Part shown: piece by piece, positions 1-5,590 of the stretch
How the letters are laid out: each line of letters starts with the position of its first letter
How positions within the stretch are numbered: position 1 is the first letter of the stretch
NCBI GenBank assembly: GCA_964632865.1
Contig: CAZWDH010000292.1
Span: forward strand, 1 to 8,484
Reading direction: 5' to 3'
Source of the DNA: JAHDWY01 sp964632865
GTDB lineage: Bacteria > Hydrogenedentota > Hydrogenedentia > Hydrogenedentales > SLHB01
DNA: 8,484 nt
Translations under genes and position numbers: made by a program
The notes under the pieces: model-generated
Told to the model about the DNA's origin: nothing
What the model saw: only the letters and a program-made list of their open reading frames with translations
Databases searched by the model: none

Positions 1-101
1 GTACTATGCTAAAAGGGCGTGATTGGCCCCGTTCGCCGTCCCCGACGCCCCGCCTTCCCAATGGTCAAACACCGAGTTCGGCTCCAGGGTGCTCGTGCAG
101 A

Positions 102-1013
102 CTACTGCTTGTTCTCCTGAAACACCATCCAGCGCGCGAGGGGGACGGGCTCGTCGGGATCCTGGAGCGCGATGGCCCGGAGCGCCTCATCGGCCACGGG
201 ATGATCCAGTGCGCGCAGTTGTTCAAGCATCGCTTCTGTCTGGAAGGCCGGAATCTTGCGCACGACTTCCGCAAAATACAGCGGCAACCACCACGCATCG
301 CCCCGCATGGCCGCGGCAAAGGTAGTCAGATCCTCCGGCGTAGGCGCGACTTTCTCCGGCGCGTACCGGTAATCCTTGGGATAGTACTTCTTTGCGATCT
401 CATTGGCGTTCGTGAGTCCCGCTTGCCGCTCTTCCGCCATGTCTCCATATTGGGTCAAGAAACTCAACGTATCTGGCGCATTTCGTTGCACGAGGAAATC
501 CGTAAGCACTCGAATTGCTGACGGGTTAGGTTCGTAACAGCGCTCGAAATAGTCTTCGTAAAGCGCATACGGCACCGAATGCCCCCCACCCGCATCGCCC
601 TCGATAATTGACAATAACGTCCAGGATGCTGCGAGGGCCGTCTCATCATCTCGCGCCAGAAGCATCGAGACAGCGCAGCGCAACGACTCTACTTCGGACA
701 TCTCGTCACAAAGCTGTTTGGCAAGAGCGATAAAACGCCACTGAGTTGCATCGGAATACTCTTCTTCCCGCAATCCTCTCATACCCTGATACATGAGCTG
801 CGAGAGCATTTGGCTATCGTCCAATCCCATCTCGGTCTGAATTGAACGCAACGCTACGTCAATCTCCTCCCGCGATTCTCCGCTGCCTCCCAGCTGATTG
901 TCGAACATTGCCAACGCTCGCTCGTTCCGGACGAATGGAGCGACATCGCATAGGTCTGCATCAATACTCAATGTAGACGCAGACATACAGAGAATATATG
1001 CAGCGACTCGCAT
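102..1013 (-). CDS. Uncharacterised, probably exported 303-aa protein
   Basis: I do not recognise this protein family. The reading frame is open further upstream (to 1196), but the ATG at 1013 is preceded by GAGGAGGG (plus-strand 1021-1028) with a 7-nt spacer, so I take it as the start; the upstream part runs through a repeat cluster and looks non-coding. The N-terminus (MRVAAYILCMSASTLS) is short, with one Arg followed by a modestly hydrophobic stretch, which is compatible with a weak Sec signal; it does not make a good lipobox although Cys is present at residue 9. The rest is mostly predicted-helical, rich in Ala, Leu and Glu, with Trp/Tyr patches (for example DAWWLPLYF near residue 245), reminiscent of helical-repeat scaffolds, but no repeat periodity is clear by eye. 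The stop is TAG at 102-104. It is transcribed divergently from the membrane protein gene. Coding status is well supported by length and ribosome site; function is unknown. Confidence 0.75.
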   Translation of the reverse strand: MRVAAYILCMSASTLSIDADLCDVAPFVRNERALAMFDNQLGGSGESREEIDVALRSIQTEMGLDDSQMLSQLMYQGMRGLREEEYSDATQWRFIALAKQLCDEMSEVESLRCAVSMLLARDDETALAASWTLLSIIEGDAGGGHSVPYALYEDYFERCYEPNPSAIRVLTDFLVQRNAPDTLSFLTQYGDMAEERQAGLTNANEIAKKYYPKDYRYAPEKVAPTPEDLTTFAAAMRGDAWWLPLYFAEVVRKIPAFQTEAMLEQLRALDHPVADEALRAIALQDPDEPVPLARWMVFQENKQ

Positions 1014-1020
1014 CCTAAAT

Positions 1021-1028
1021 CCCTCCTC
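1021..1028 (-). promoter_or_regulatory. Shine-Dalgarno site fixing the start of the minus-strand gene
   Basis: On the minus strand this reads GAGGAGGG, a near-perfect anti-16S match, 7 nt before the ATG at 1013. It selects that ATG over the upstream in-frame ATGs, including the one at 1196. Confidence 0.7.
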
Positions 1029-1044
1029 GGTCACACGTTCCGCG

Positions 1045-1072
1045 CACATAGGACAATAAATGGGGACGACAA
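1045..1072 (-). promoter_or_regulatory. Weak candidate sigma70 promoter for the minus-strand gene
   Basis: On the minus strand, TTGTCG (plus 1067-1072) and TATGTG (plus 1045-1050) are separated by 16 bp, placing a start about 25 nt upstream of the ATG at 1013. The -10 match is mediocre, and the -35 lies inside the 16-bp tandem repeat, so this is only a candidate. Confidence 0.25.
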
Positions 1073-1139
1073 TAAATGGGGACAGCAACCATTTATTGAA
1101 TTCCTTCCTTGAACCGTGGGAGAGCCAGGGGCAGACCCC
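1052..1139. repeat. REP-like hairpin cluster (tandem 16-mer plus inverted repeats)
   Basis: The 16-mer GACAATAAATGGGGAC occurs twice head to tail (1052-1067 and 1068-1083). Part of the second copy, CAATAAATGG (1070-1079), pairs perfectly with CCATTTATTG (1089-1098) across a 9-nt loop. A second small hairpin, GGGG-CAGA-CCCC, lies at 1128-1139. Tracts of the type AAATGGGGACAG and GGGGCAGACCCC resemble extragenic REP elements mobilised by Y1 (RAYT) transposases. No transposase gene is in this window, so the assignment rests on resemblance. Confidence 0.55.
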
Positions 1140-1285
1140 GAATTGCGGCGCACGTTTGCATGGCAATTTCCCCCTCAACGAGACGATTCCGGCCACGGCG
1201 TTGTCTCCTCCATATACTATTCCTATCCTCTAAATCCCGCAATAGGTTTCCCCTTTATGTCCGGAACGAACGCCGTCAACCGCGC

Positions 1286-1314
1286 TTGACCGCACCTGGC
1301 CATTTTGCTTGAAT
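1286..1314 (+). promoter_or_regulatory. Candidate extended -10 promoter for the membrane protein gene
   Basis: TTGACC (1286-1291) and TTGAAT (1309-1314) are 17 bp apart, and TGC (1306-1308) directly precedes the -10 hexamer as in extended -10 promoters. Transcription would start near 1321, giving a leader of about 36 nt that contains the Shine-Dalgarno site at 1343-1350. Confidence 0.45.
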
Positions 1315-1342
1315 GGCCGGATGCCTTGACGCGGAATGGTTA

Positions 1343-1350
1343 GGAAGGAG
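1343..1350 (+). promoter_or_regulatory. Shine-Dalgarno site favouring the GTG start at 1357
   Basis: GGAAGGAG lies 6 nt before GTG 1357. The alternative in-frame ATG at 1336 lies upstream of this site and has no comparable purine tract, so the GTG is the better start. Confidence 0.65.
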
Positions 1351-1356
1351 CGGACT

Positions 1357-3686
1357 GTGGAGCGCGCGATCAAAAATCCCCTGTGGAAACCTTCGAGCAT
1401 CTTTTTGATTGCCTTGTCCTTGTCGATGGGGTGGGGGATGCGCGGGAACTTTGGACACGAGTCCGGCGCGTGGATCCCGGGCGCTCTGGCGGCCATGGCC
1501 ATCGCCATCCTGTCACAACGGGAGGACTGGCGGGAGCGCGTACATTTCTTCGCTCTCTTCGGCGGGTTGGGCCTTGGGTTCGGCGGCTCCATTTCGTACA
1601 TGTACGCCATCTCCTTCACCATGTCCGGGCATTTGCCGTCCATCTGGTACGGCTACCTCCTCACCTTTTTCGAAGGCGCCTTGTGGTGCGGACTCGGCGG
1701 CGCGGGCATGGCCCTGGCCGCGACGGCCAAACGCGAGCGCCTGACGGGACTCATCGTCCCTATGTGTTACGTCATCATCGCGCTGGTGGTTCACAAGATC
1801 ATCGAAGNNNNNNNNNNNNNNNNNNNNNNNNNNNNNNNNNNNNNNNNNNNNNNNNNNNNNNNNNNNNNNNNNNNNNNNNNNNNNNNNNNNNNNNNNNNNN
1901 NNNNNNNATCGTCCCTATGTGTTACGTCATCATCGCGCTGGTGGTTCACAAGATCATCGAAGAACCCGTGGCGCGTCTCCTCAATCCGCCCGCGGCGGAC
2001 GCCATGGACGCGGTCTGGCACCGGCAGAAGAGTCCCCTCTACTGGTTCGACGCGGACTGGTTCTCCGCGCTGATGGCCTTCCTCGGCGTGTGCGTGTACG
2101 ACCTCGTCAGCCGCGTGCGGGACAAAACGTTTCCCCTGTCCGCCGTAATCCTGGTCATGTTCCTCGTGGGCGGCGCGGCACTGGGCTTTCTGGTTCAGTC
2201 GGGCGTCCGGGTGGTGGGCGCGGAAGACGCGATCATAGAATCCTTCAACGTGCCCTTGGGCGATCCTTATGCGAAGAATCCGGACACGGGCATGGCGTAC
2301 GGCAGCGAGCTTAACGCGCGCACGGGCAAACCTTACGGCTACGACAACTTCCTCACCAATTGGCCGCAGCCGTTCAGCGACTATCCCCAACACGTGGGCT
2401 GGGTGCTCGGACTGTTGATCGGCTGGACCGCGTACTTCCTTCGCTTCGGCCAATGGCGCAACGACAGCGGGCTCTTCCTCTACATGTCCCTCGGTTGGCT
2501 CGTGAGTTTCCTGCTCTTTCCGGTCCTCGGCACGGCCCTGCTCTACCATATCGGCATGGCCCTGCGCGCTGCCGGGTCGGATGTGTACGTGCCGCTCTTT
2601 GGCGGCTTCCGGCTGATGCCTCCGCGCAGCGACGATTGGGCCGGCATCCTCGGCGTGTTCGTTGCAGCGATTCTCTACTGCGTGCGCAAGGGCTGGAAGC
2701 CCGTCGCCCTCGGCGCGAGCCTGAGCGCGCTCATCGGCGGGATCATGTTCGCCACCATGCAACTGATCCGCAGCCTGCTCGTCGCGCCGGGCAACCCATT
2801 CCTGAACGACGGCACGACCCCGCCGGAATGGGCTCACTACCAGAGCGCAAACTGGCACAGCTTCCTCGAACAATCCCAAGGCTTCGGCCACGGCATCGCC
2901 TTCGCCGTCACTGCGGCCGTCCTCTGGTCCATCGTGAAGACCCACAAGGACGAACCCCGCGTCCGCCCCTGGACCGAAATCTTCGCGGTCGCCTTCGTGC
3001 TGCTCTTCATGGTCTACGCGAACCTCTACAAAAACGTGGCGCAATGGACCGGCGGCGGCAACCCGCTCGTGCCCGAATCCATGAAGCCCCCGCTGATCGC
3101 GGACTTCTTGTTGCCCATCGACTTCCGTGTCCCAATCCCTTACTTACCGGACATCAACGTGCACATCCCGGAATCGTGGAGTGCCTTGGTCTGGTTCAAC
3201 CTCGTCTGGATCGCCGCGGGCGCGGCGCTCATTGGACTCATGATCGCCCACCTGCGCGGACGCCGCGTGGAGATCGTGCCGTCCACTTGGGTGGGGAAGG
3301 GGCAACTCCTCTATGTGCTCGTCCTGTGGGGGATGGTCATCGGCAACTTCGAACGCGCCTTGCCCGGGTTCGCCGAAGGACGTCTCATCACCGAATGGGT
3401 CATCTTCATTAACGCGGCCCTCGCCACGTTCCTCCTGGGCTACCTGCCCCGTCCGACGGCGGAGACCCTCACCATCGAAGAGCCCGAGCCCTTCCGGCCG
3501 CAACTCGGCAAAGTCTGGGCCATCGGCCTGCCGGTTGCCATCCTCATCATGACCCTCTACACCGGCGTCATCCGCGGCGTCTACGGCGACACCCCCGTCA
3601 TGCACCCCGACCACGCCCACAAACGCTTCGGTCCCGAAGCCGTGTGGGCCGTGAAGCCGATCCTGAAAGAAGGCAAACACCGGTAG
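1357..3686 (+). CDS. Uncharacterised multi-pass membrane protein (split by a spurious assembly gap)
   Basis: The GTG at 1357 follows GGAAGGAG by 6 nt; an in-frame ATG at 1336 would add seven residues. The frame before the gap (to 1807) and after it (from 1908) differ, but both sides carry the same 55 bases. Deleting the 100 N and one copy (155 nt) gives one continuous frame of 725 codons including TAG, 724 residues. The protein is an integral membrane protein with about a dozen hydrophobic segments by eye, for example near residues 15-27, 40-52, 63-87, 98-123, 132-147, 183-200, 208-228 and 294-311, and more towards the C-terminus. Near the N-terminus, residues 25-43 read GWGMRGNFGHESGAWIPGA, a Gly-rich signature with charged and His residues inside a membrane region. 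A long hydrophilic loop (about 231-293) contains NPDTG, GSELNARTGKPYGYDNF and P-rich turns. I recall similar proteins with a GWGxRGNFGHE motif in planctomycete-like genomes, with no assigned function. It has no enzyme motif I can name. A transporter or membrane-anchored role is only a guess. Confidence 0.85.
1753..1962. other. Scaffold gap with 55-bp duplicated flanks (assembly artefact)
   Basis: Bases 1753-1807 and 1908-1962 are identical (55 bp) and flank exactly 100 N (1808-1907). Merging them repairs the reading frame of the membrane protein gene. The pattern is that of two contigs overlapping by one k-mer and joined with a fixed-length gap; the duplicated sequence should not be read as a biological repeat. 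Confidence 0.92.
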
Positions 3687-3727
3687 GGGACGAGGCCGGA
3701 TCAGTTTGATGCCGCGCAGGCGCCCAA

Positions 3728-3781
3728 GACGATTTCGATCCCGATCCCGATTTCGATTTGGATGCGAGGGAGTCTCGATAG
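3728..3781 (+). pseudogene. Orphan 3' end of a four-helix-bundle (IVP/S23) gene
   Basis: Read in frame to TAG at 3779-3781, this segment encodes DDFDPDPDFDLDARESR, which matches the Asp-rich C-terminus of the intact IVP gene at 4007-4453 (DSDFDPDLDGRESR). At the DNA level 3755-3784 and 4427-4456 match at 29 of 30 positions, with weaker similarity continuing about 15 bases past the stop. Upstream, an in-frame TGA at 3707-3709 and the absence of any start or IVP body show that only the tail remains. It may be a relic of a deleted tandem copy or a scar of element movement. Confidence 0.7.
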
Positions 3782-3836
3782 ACGGGTGGACTGGGCGAAC
3801 ATTCTTGGCGCCAGTGATCTTTGTCATCGCATCGTG

Positions 3837-3889
3837 CACCATCCGTGGTAACGCAGTCCGTTGCCTCCGTGCCATGTCTGCGGTACCCT
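3837..3889 (+). repeat. Interspersed repeat, copy 1, with weak promoter-like spacing
   Basis: Bases 3837-3885 match 5409-5457 at 46 of 49 positions. Within it, TTGCCT (3861-3866) lies 17 bp before TACCCT (3884-3889); the -10 here is poor compared with copy 2. The embedded CCTCCGTGCCATG resembles the CACGGAGG-type repeats scattered in many environmental bacterial genomes. Confidence 0.65.
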
Positions 3890-3963
3890 ATGGTGGTGCT
3901 TACGTTAGTTTTCGGAGCCCACGCGTGAATACACAGCGTATTCGTCATTGGGGCACGGCATTA

Positions 3964-4002
3964 CGATCGAAATCGGGATCGAAATCGGGATCGGGATCGA
4001 AG
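3964..4002. repeat. Hexamer array, inverted relative to the IVP tail
   Basis: The array is made of GATCGAAATCGG / GATCGG-type units and ends four bases before the IVP start codon. Its bases 3970-3987 are a perfect 18-bp reverse complement of 4414-4431, which lies in the 3' end of the IVP gene. A transcript could therefore pair its ends and enclose the ORF in a loop. The same array blurs the ribosome site of the IVP gene. Confidence 0.75.
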
Positions 4003-4006
4003 CAAT

Positions 4007-4453
4007 ATGACGCTTGGACACGAGAAACTTGACGTTTACCGGCTCTCCATTGACTACGTGGCCTGGGTTTACGGGAAGGCCGGCAGGCTGAACGGCGTTC
4101 ATCGCGCGGCACGGGACCAATGGTTGCGTGCCAGTCAATCGATTCCCTTGAATGTCGCCGAGGGCAACGGCAAGACGGCGGCTGCGGATCGGCGGAGATA
4201 CTTTGAGATTGCGCGAGGCTCGGCGCTGGAATGTGCCGCGATTCAAGATGTTCTTGTCGTCGGCAAGGCGCTGGACGACGCGGAGAGCCGGGTGCGCAAG
4301 GAGGAATTGGATCGGATAGCCGCGATGCTTAGCCGGTTGGGCGGTAGGGGCTACCAGGCCCGTGAAGAGATCGCTTCGTACGGAAACATTGAAGACGATC
4401 CCGATACCGATAGCGATTTCGATCCCGATTTGGATGGGAGGGAGTCTCGATAG
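4007..4453 (+). CDS. Four-helix-bundle protein, 23S rRNA intervening-sequence (IVP/S23) family
   Basis: The 148-residue protein has the hallmarks of the IVP/S23 family: an opening HEKLDVYRLSIDYV helix, SQSIPLNVAEGNG (43-55), RRRYFEIARGSALEC (62-76) and a final helix ending near residue 122. Family members fold as a four-helix bundle that can oligomerise. Some are encoded in intervening sequences within 23S rRNA, many others are free-standing, and the Avd protein of diversity-generating retroelements shares the fold; the molecular role of free-standing copies is unknown. After the bundle, residues 130-143 form an Asp-rich tail (DDPDTDSDFDPDLD), encoded by repeating GATNNN hexamers and ending GRESR. 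The gene is not inside an rRNA here. The start ATG has only a weak purine tract upstream, made by the hexamer array. The nearest promoter-like pair is in the repeat at 3861-3889. Inverted hexamer arrays and an orphan tail copy upstream suggest a mobile or duplicated unit. Confidence 0.9.
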   Translation: MTLGHEKLDVYRLSIDYVAWVYGKAGRLNGVHRAARDQWLRASQSIPLNVAEGNGKTAAADRRRYFEIARGSALECAAIQDVLVVGKALDDAESRVRKEELDRIAAMLSRLGGRGYQAREEIASYGNIEDDPDTDSDFDPDLDGRESR

Positions 4454-4456
4454 ACG
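4394..4456 (+). repeat. Hexamer-encoded IVP tail, direct repeat of 3731-3784
   Basis: This stretch lies inside the 3' end of the IVP gene and just past its TAG. It consists of GATNNN hexamers followed by GAGGGAGTCTCGATAGACG. Bases 4427-4456 match 3755-3784 at 29 of 30 positions, 672 bp apart, and bases 4414-4431 are the inverted partner of 3970-3987. Confidence 0.75.
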
Positions 4457-4534
4457 CGTGCACGGGACACTTGCGACCGTATTGCGGCATAGAGACCCAT
4501 CTGTACGCCGCTGGAACTGTTGGAGGAATGACTG

Positions 4535-4711
4535 ATGTGTCAAGACCCCATCGTGAACGAAACCCGCAGGCTGCGGGAGCAATCCGCAGACCAGTTCGGT
4601 CATGACCCCGACAAGGTTTTCGAAGACATTCAAAAGCGACAACATGAGCCAGGCCGCAAACTCGTCTCATTTCCACCAAGAAAGCCCCTCATCAAGCAGC
4701 AAGGCGCGTAA
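4535..4711 (+). CDS. Small 58-aa conserved-looking hypothetical protein
   Basis: GGAGGA (4522-4527) lies 7 nt before the ATG at 4535, and the frame runs to TAA at 4709-4711. The protein starts MCQDPIVNETRRLREQSADQ, then FGHDPDKVFEDIQKRQHE, and ends with a basic segment GRKLVSFPPRKP. The pattern DPIV-x-E-x-R-x-x-R, then an F..D...-F-D-I helix, then GR-x-x-V-x-x-P-P-R, is one I recall from small stand-alone proteins common in cyanobacteria and environmental bacteria, some near toxin-antitoxin genes; no function is established to my knowledge. It looks soluble, highly charged and largely helical. It lies 81 bp after the IVP gene on the same strand. No toxin-like partner is visible next to it. 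An overlapping start at 4528 in another frame yields only 25 residues and is rejected. Confidence 0.65.
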   Translation: MCQDPIVNETRRLREQSADQFGHDPDKVFEDIQKRQHEPGRKLVSFPPRKPLIKQQGA

Positions 4712-5045
4712 CCACGCGTTAAACTAAACCTCTGTTGCGCCCTCGCCGGCATGTTAACGCAACGATATGTGGCTGGCCGTCGGCTAGGAAAGTCTGCGAG
4801 AACTTCCTATGGAGTACGGCCCCTTGGGGCTTCTTTGGTCTGGCCTATACTCGAGGGCCTAAGAATGTCGAGTCGATACACTTTCGGTGCAAGGAACGGG
4901 GTCACCCTCGTCAAGCCGCAGGCAAACCTGCTCAATCAAAGCAGCCACGCCGAGGCGTGGCCGCACTCCATAACGGTCCCCGCCGATTGACTCCAATGCA
5001 ACGCATTGGCGTAACGGAGCGCACTCTTCCGTCATCGAATCGCGC
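4712..5045 (+). other. Apparently non-coding stretch
   Basis: No convincing gene is seen here. The stretch contains a promoter-like pair (4824-4851) and a short palindrome, CCACGCC-GA-GGCGTGG (4945-4960). Open frames that cross it run into the tandem repeat and N gap and have no ribosome site, except a 41-codon frame from 4865 that I do not accept. Confidence 0.5.
4824..4851 (+). promoter_or_regulatory. Promoter-like hexamers with no clear gene
   Basis: TTGGGG (4824-4829) and TATACT (4846-4851) are 16 bp apart. The -10 is strong and the -35 mediocre. No good ORF begins downstream, so it may be fortuitous or drive an untranslated RNA. Confidence 0.25.
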
Positions 5046-5070
5046 CTGGAACGAGTCCCCGACGCGCCAC

Positions 5071-5094
5071 AAAAAACTCCCCCTTCGAAGGGGG
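5071..5094 (-). terminator. Minus-strand intrinsic-terminator-like hairpin, repeat unit 1
   Basis: On the minus strand the palindrome CCCCCTTCGAAGGGGG is followed by AG and then six T, which is the shape of a rho-independent terminator. No minus-strand gene lies upstream in the window, so it may be a by-product of the repeat or a barrier to antisense transcripts. Confidence 0.4.
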
Positions 5095-5172
5095 ATTCAG
5101 GGGGATGTTCTTCTAGGGGTTGGATGTCCGCCGTGTTCGGAGCGAGGCTGGAACGAATCCCCAACGCGCCAC

Positions 5173-5196
5173 AAAAAACTCCCCCTTCGAAGGGGG
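5173..5196 (-). terminator. Minus-strand intrinsic-terminator-like hairpin, repeat unit 2
   Basis: This is the second copy of the same palindrome followed by a T-tract on the minus strand, in unit 2 of the tandem array. Confidence 0.4.
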
Positions 5197-5218
5197 ATTC
5201 AGGGGGATGTTCTTCTAG

Positions 5219-5318
5219 NNNNNNNNNNNNNNNNNNNNNNNNNNNNNNNNNNNNNNNNNNNNNNNNNNNNNNNNNNNNNNNNNNNNNNNNNNNNNNNNNN
5301 NNNNNNNNNNNNNNNNNN
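5219..5318. other. Scaffold gap (100 N) in the tandem repeat
   Basis: This is exactly 100 N. Unlike the first gap it has no duplicated flanks. Joining the two sides directly gives a repeat unit of exactly 102 bp, so the true gap is likely zero or a whole number of repeat units. Confidence 0.9.
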
Positions 5319-5408
5319 GGGTTGGATGTCCGCCGTGTTTGGAGCGCGCCTGTGACGAATCCCCAACCCGCACCATCACGAGCGGCCCCCTCCACAACCG
5401 CCGGGCAA

Positions 5409-5461
5409 CACCATCCGTGGCAACACAGTCCATTGCCTCCGTGCCATGTCTGCGGTATACT
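5409..5461 (+). repeat. Interspersed repeat, copy 2, carrying the NurA-HerA promoter
   Basis: Bases 5409-5457 match 3837-3885 at 46 of 49 positions. The copy ends inside the -10 element described at 5433-5461. Confidence 0.65.
5433..5461 (+). promoter_or_regulatory. Strong candidate sigma70 promoter of the NurA-HerA operon
   Basis: TTGCCT (5433-5438) and TATACT (5456-5461) are separated by the optimal 17 bp. Transcription would start near 5468, about 20 nt before the ATG at 5489, and the leader would contain GAGGGGA as ribosome site. The -35 and spacer come from a repeat also present at 3837-3885. Confidence 0.6.
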
Positions 5462-5488
5462 GTGCGGGCAGCGAATGAGGGGAACGGA

Positions 5489-5590
5489 ATGAATCAACCA
5501 GACTCACCTGTTAAGTCTTACAGGCTCATGCTCCACGCGCTGTCAAGTAGAATCGGAATGCGCATCGATATAGGGACGGGGCGCCTGTGA
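5489..5590 (+). CDS. 33-aa leader-like ORF coupled to the nurA-like gene
   Basis: The ATG at 5489 is preceded by GAGGGGA with a 5-nt spacer, and the frame ends in TGA at 5588-5590, overlapping the GTG start of the next gene as GTGA. It encodes MNQPDSPVKSYRLMLHALSS followed by RIGMRIDIGTGRL. I recognise no family. The ribosome site, the promoter placed just upstream and the stop-start overlap all suggest it is translated and couples translation into the nuclease gene. It may be a small partner subunit or only a translated leader. An in-frame ATG at 5339 would extend it into repeat sequence without a ribosome site. Confidence 0.5.
   Translation: MNQPDSPVKSYRLMLHALSSRIGMRIDIGTGRL

Larger units (their letters stand above)
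3687..4006 (+). other. Intergenic region between the membrane protein and IVP genes
   Basis: There is no complete gene in these 320 bases. They hold, in order, the 3' remnant of an IVP-type gene (3728-3781), a repeat with promoter spacing (3837-3889), a small inverted repeat GAATAC-N5-GTATTC (3927-3943), and a GATCGAAATCGG-type hexamer array (3964-4002). No convincing intrinsic terminator follows the membrane protein stop. Confidence 0.7.
5046..5368. repeat. 102-bp tandem repeat array interrupted by an N gap
   Basis: Unit 1 is 5046-5147. Unit 2 begins at 5148, breaks off at 5218, and resumes at 5319-5349; its two parts are 71 and 31 bases, together exactly 102. A partial third unit covers 5350-5368. 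Each full unit contains the perfect 16-bp palindrome CCCCCTTCGAAGGGGG (5079-5094 and 5181-5196). Units 1 and 2 differ at only a few positions. The copy number in the genome is uncertain because of the gap. Confidence 0.85.

Noticed and set aside
1..101. Possible gene fragment at the left edge
   Set aside because: Short frames here are not supported by ribosome sites or recognisable sequence; I see nothing I can call.
1014..1196. In-frame N-terminal extension of the minus-strand gene to an ATG at 1196
   Set aside because: The extension runs through the REP-like hairpin cluster, lacks a ribosome site, and the internal ATG at 1013 has a near-perfect one.
1336..1356. ATG 1336 as start of the membrane protein
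   Set aside because: The Shine-Dalgarno site GGAAGGAG lies downstream of this ATG and correctly spaced for GTG 1357.
1753..1962. 55-bp direct duplication as a transposon target or internal protein repeat
   Set aside because: It sits exactly at the edges of a 100-N gap and its removal restores the frame, so it is an assembly overlap.
1791..3044. Long minus-strand open frame (over 400 codons) opposite the membrane protein
   Set aside because: It is an antisense shadow of a GC-rich gene: it is very rich in His, Arg, Glu and Ala with no motif, and it runs through the N gap.
3964..4002. Possible CRISPR-like array from regularly spaced GATCGG units
   Set aside because: The units are 6-12 bp with no spacers; it is a low-complexity hexamer repeat.
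3905..4645. Minus-strand frame of about 246 codons opposite the IVP gene
   Set aside because: It is antisense to a clearly recognised family gene and includes Ile-Pro-Ile repeats that are simply the complement of the hexamer arrays.
4865..4990. 41-codon frame starting MSSRYTFGARNG
   Set aside because: There is a GAGGG 7 nt upstream, but the nearest promoter-like -10 would start transcription after it. The product has no family features and reads through a palindromic repeat (4945-4960).
4735..5355. Plus-strand open frame across the tandem repeat and gap 2
   Set aside because: It has no ribosome site, translates the 102-bp repeats literally (NESPTRHKKLPLRRGIQGDV), and continues through N bases.
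5046..5368. Tandem 102-bp units as a plasmid or phage iteron origin
   Set aside because: There is no replication initiator gene or AT-rich unwinding region nearby; the unit is dominated by a terminator-like palindrome.
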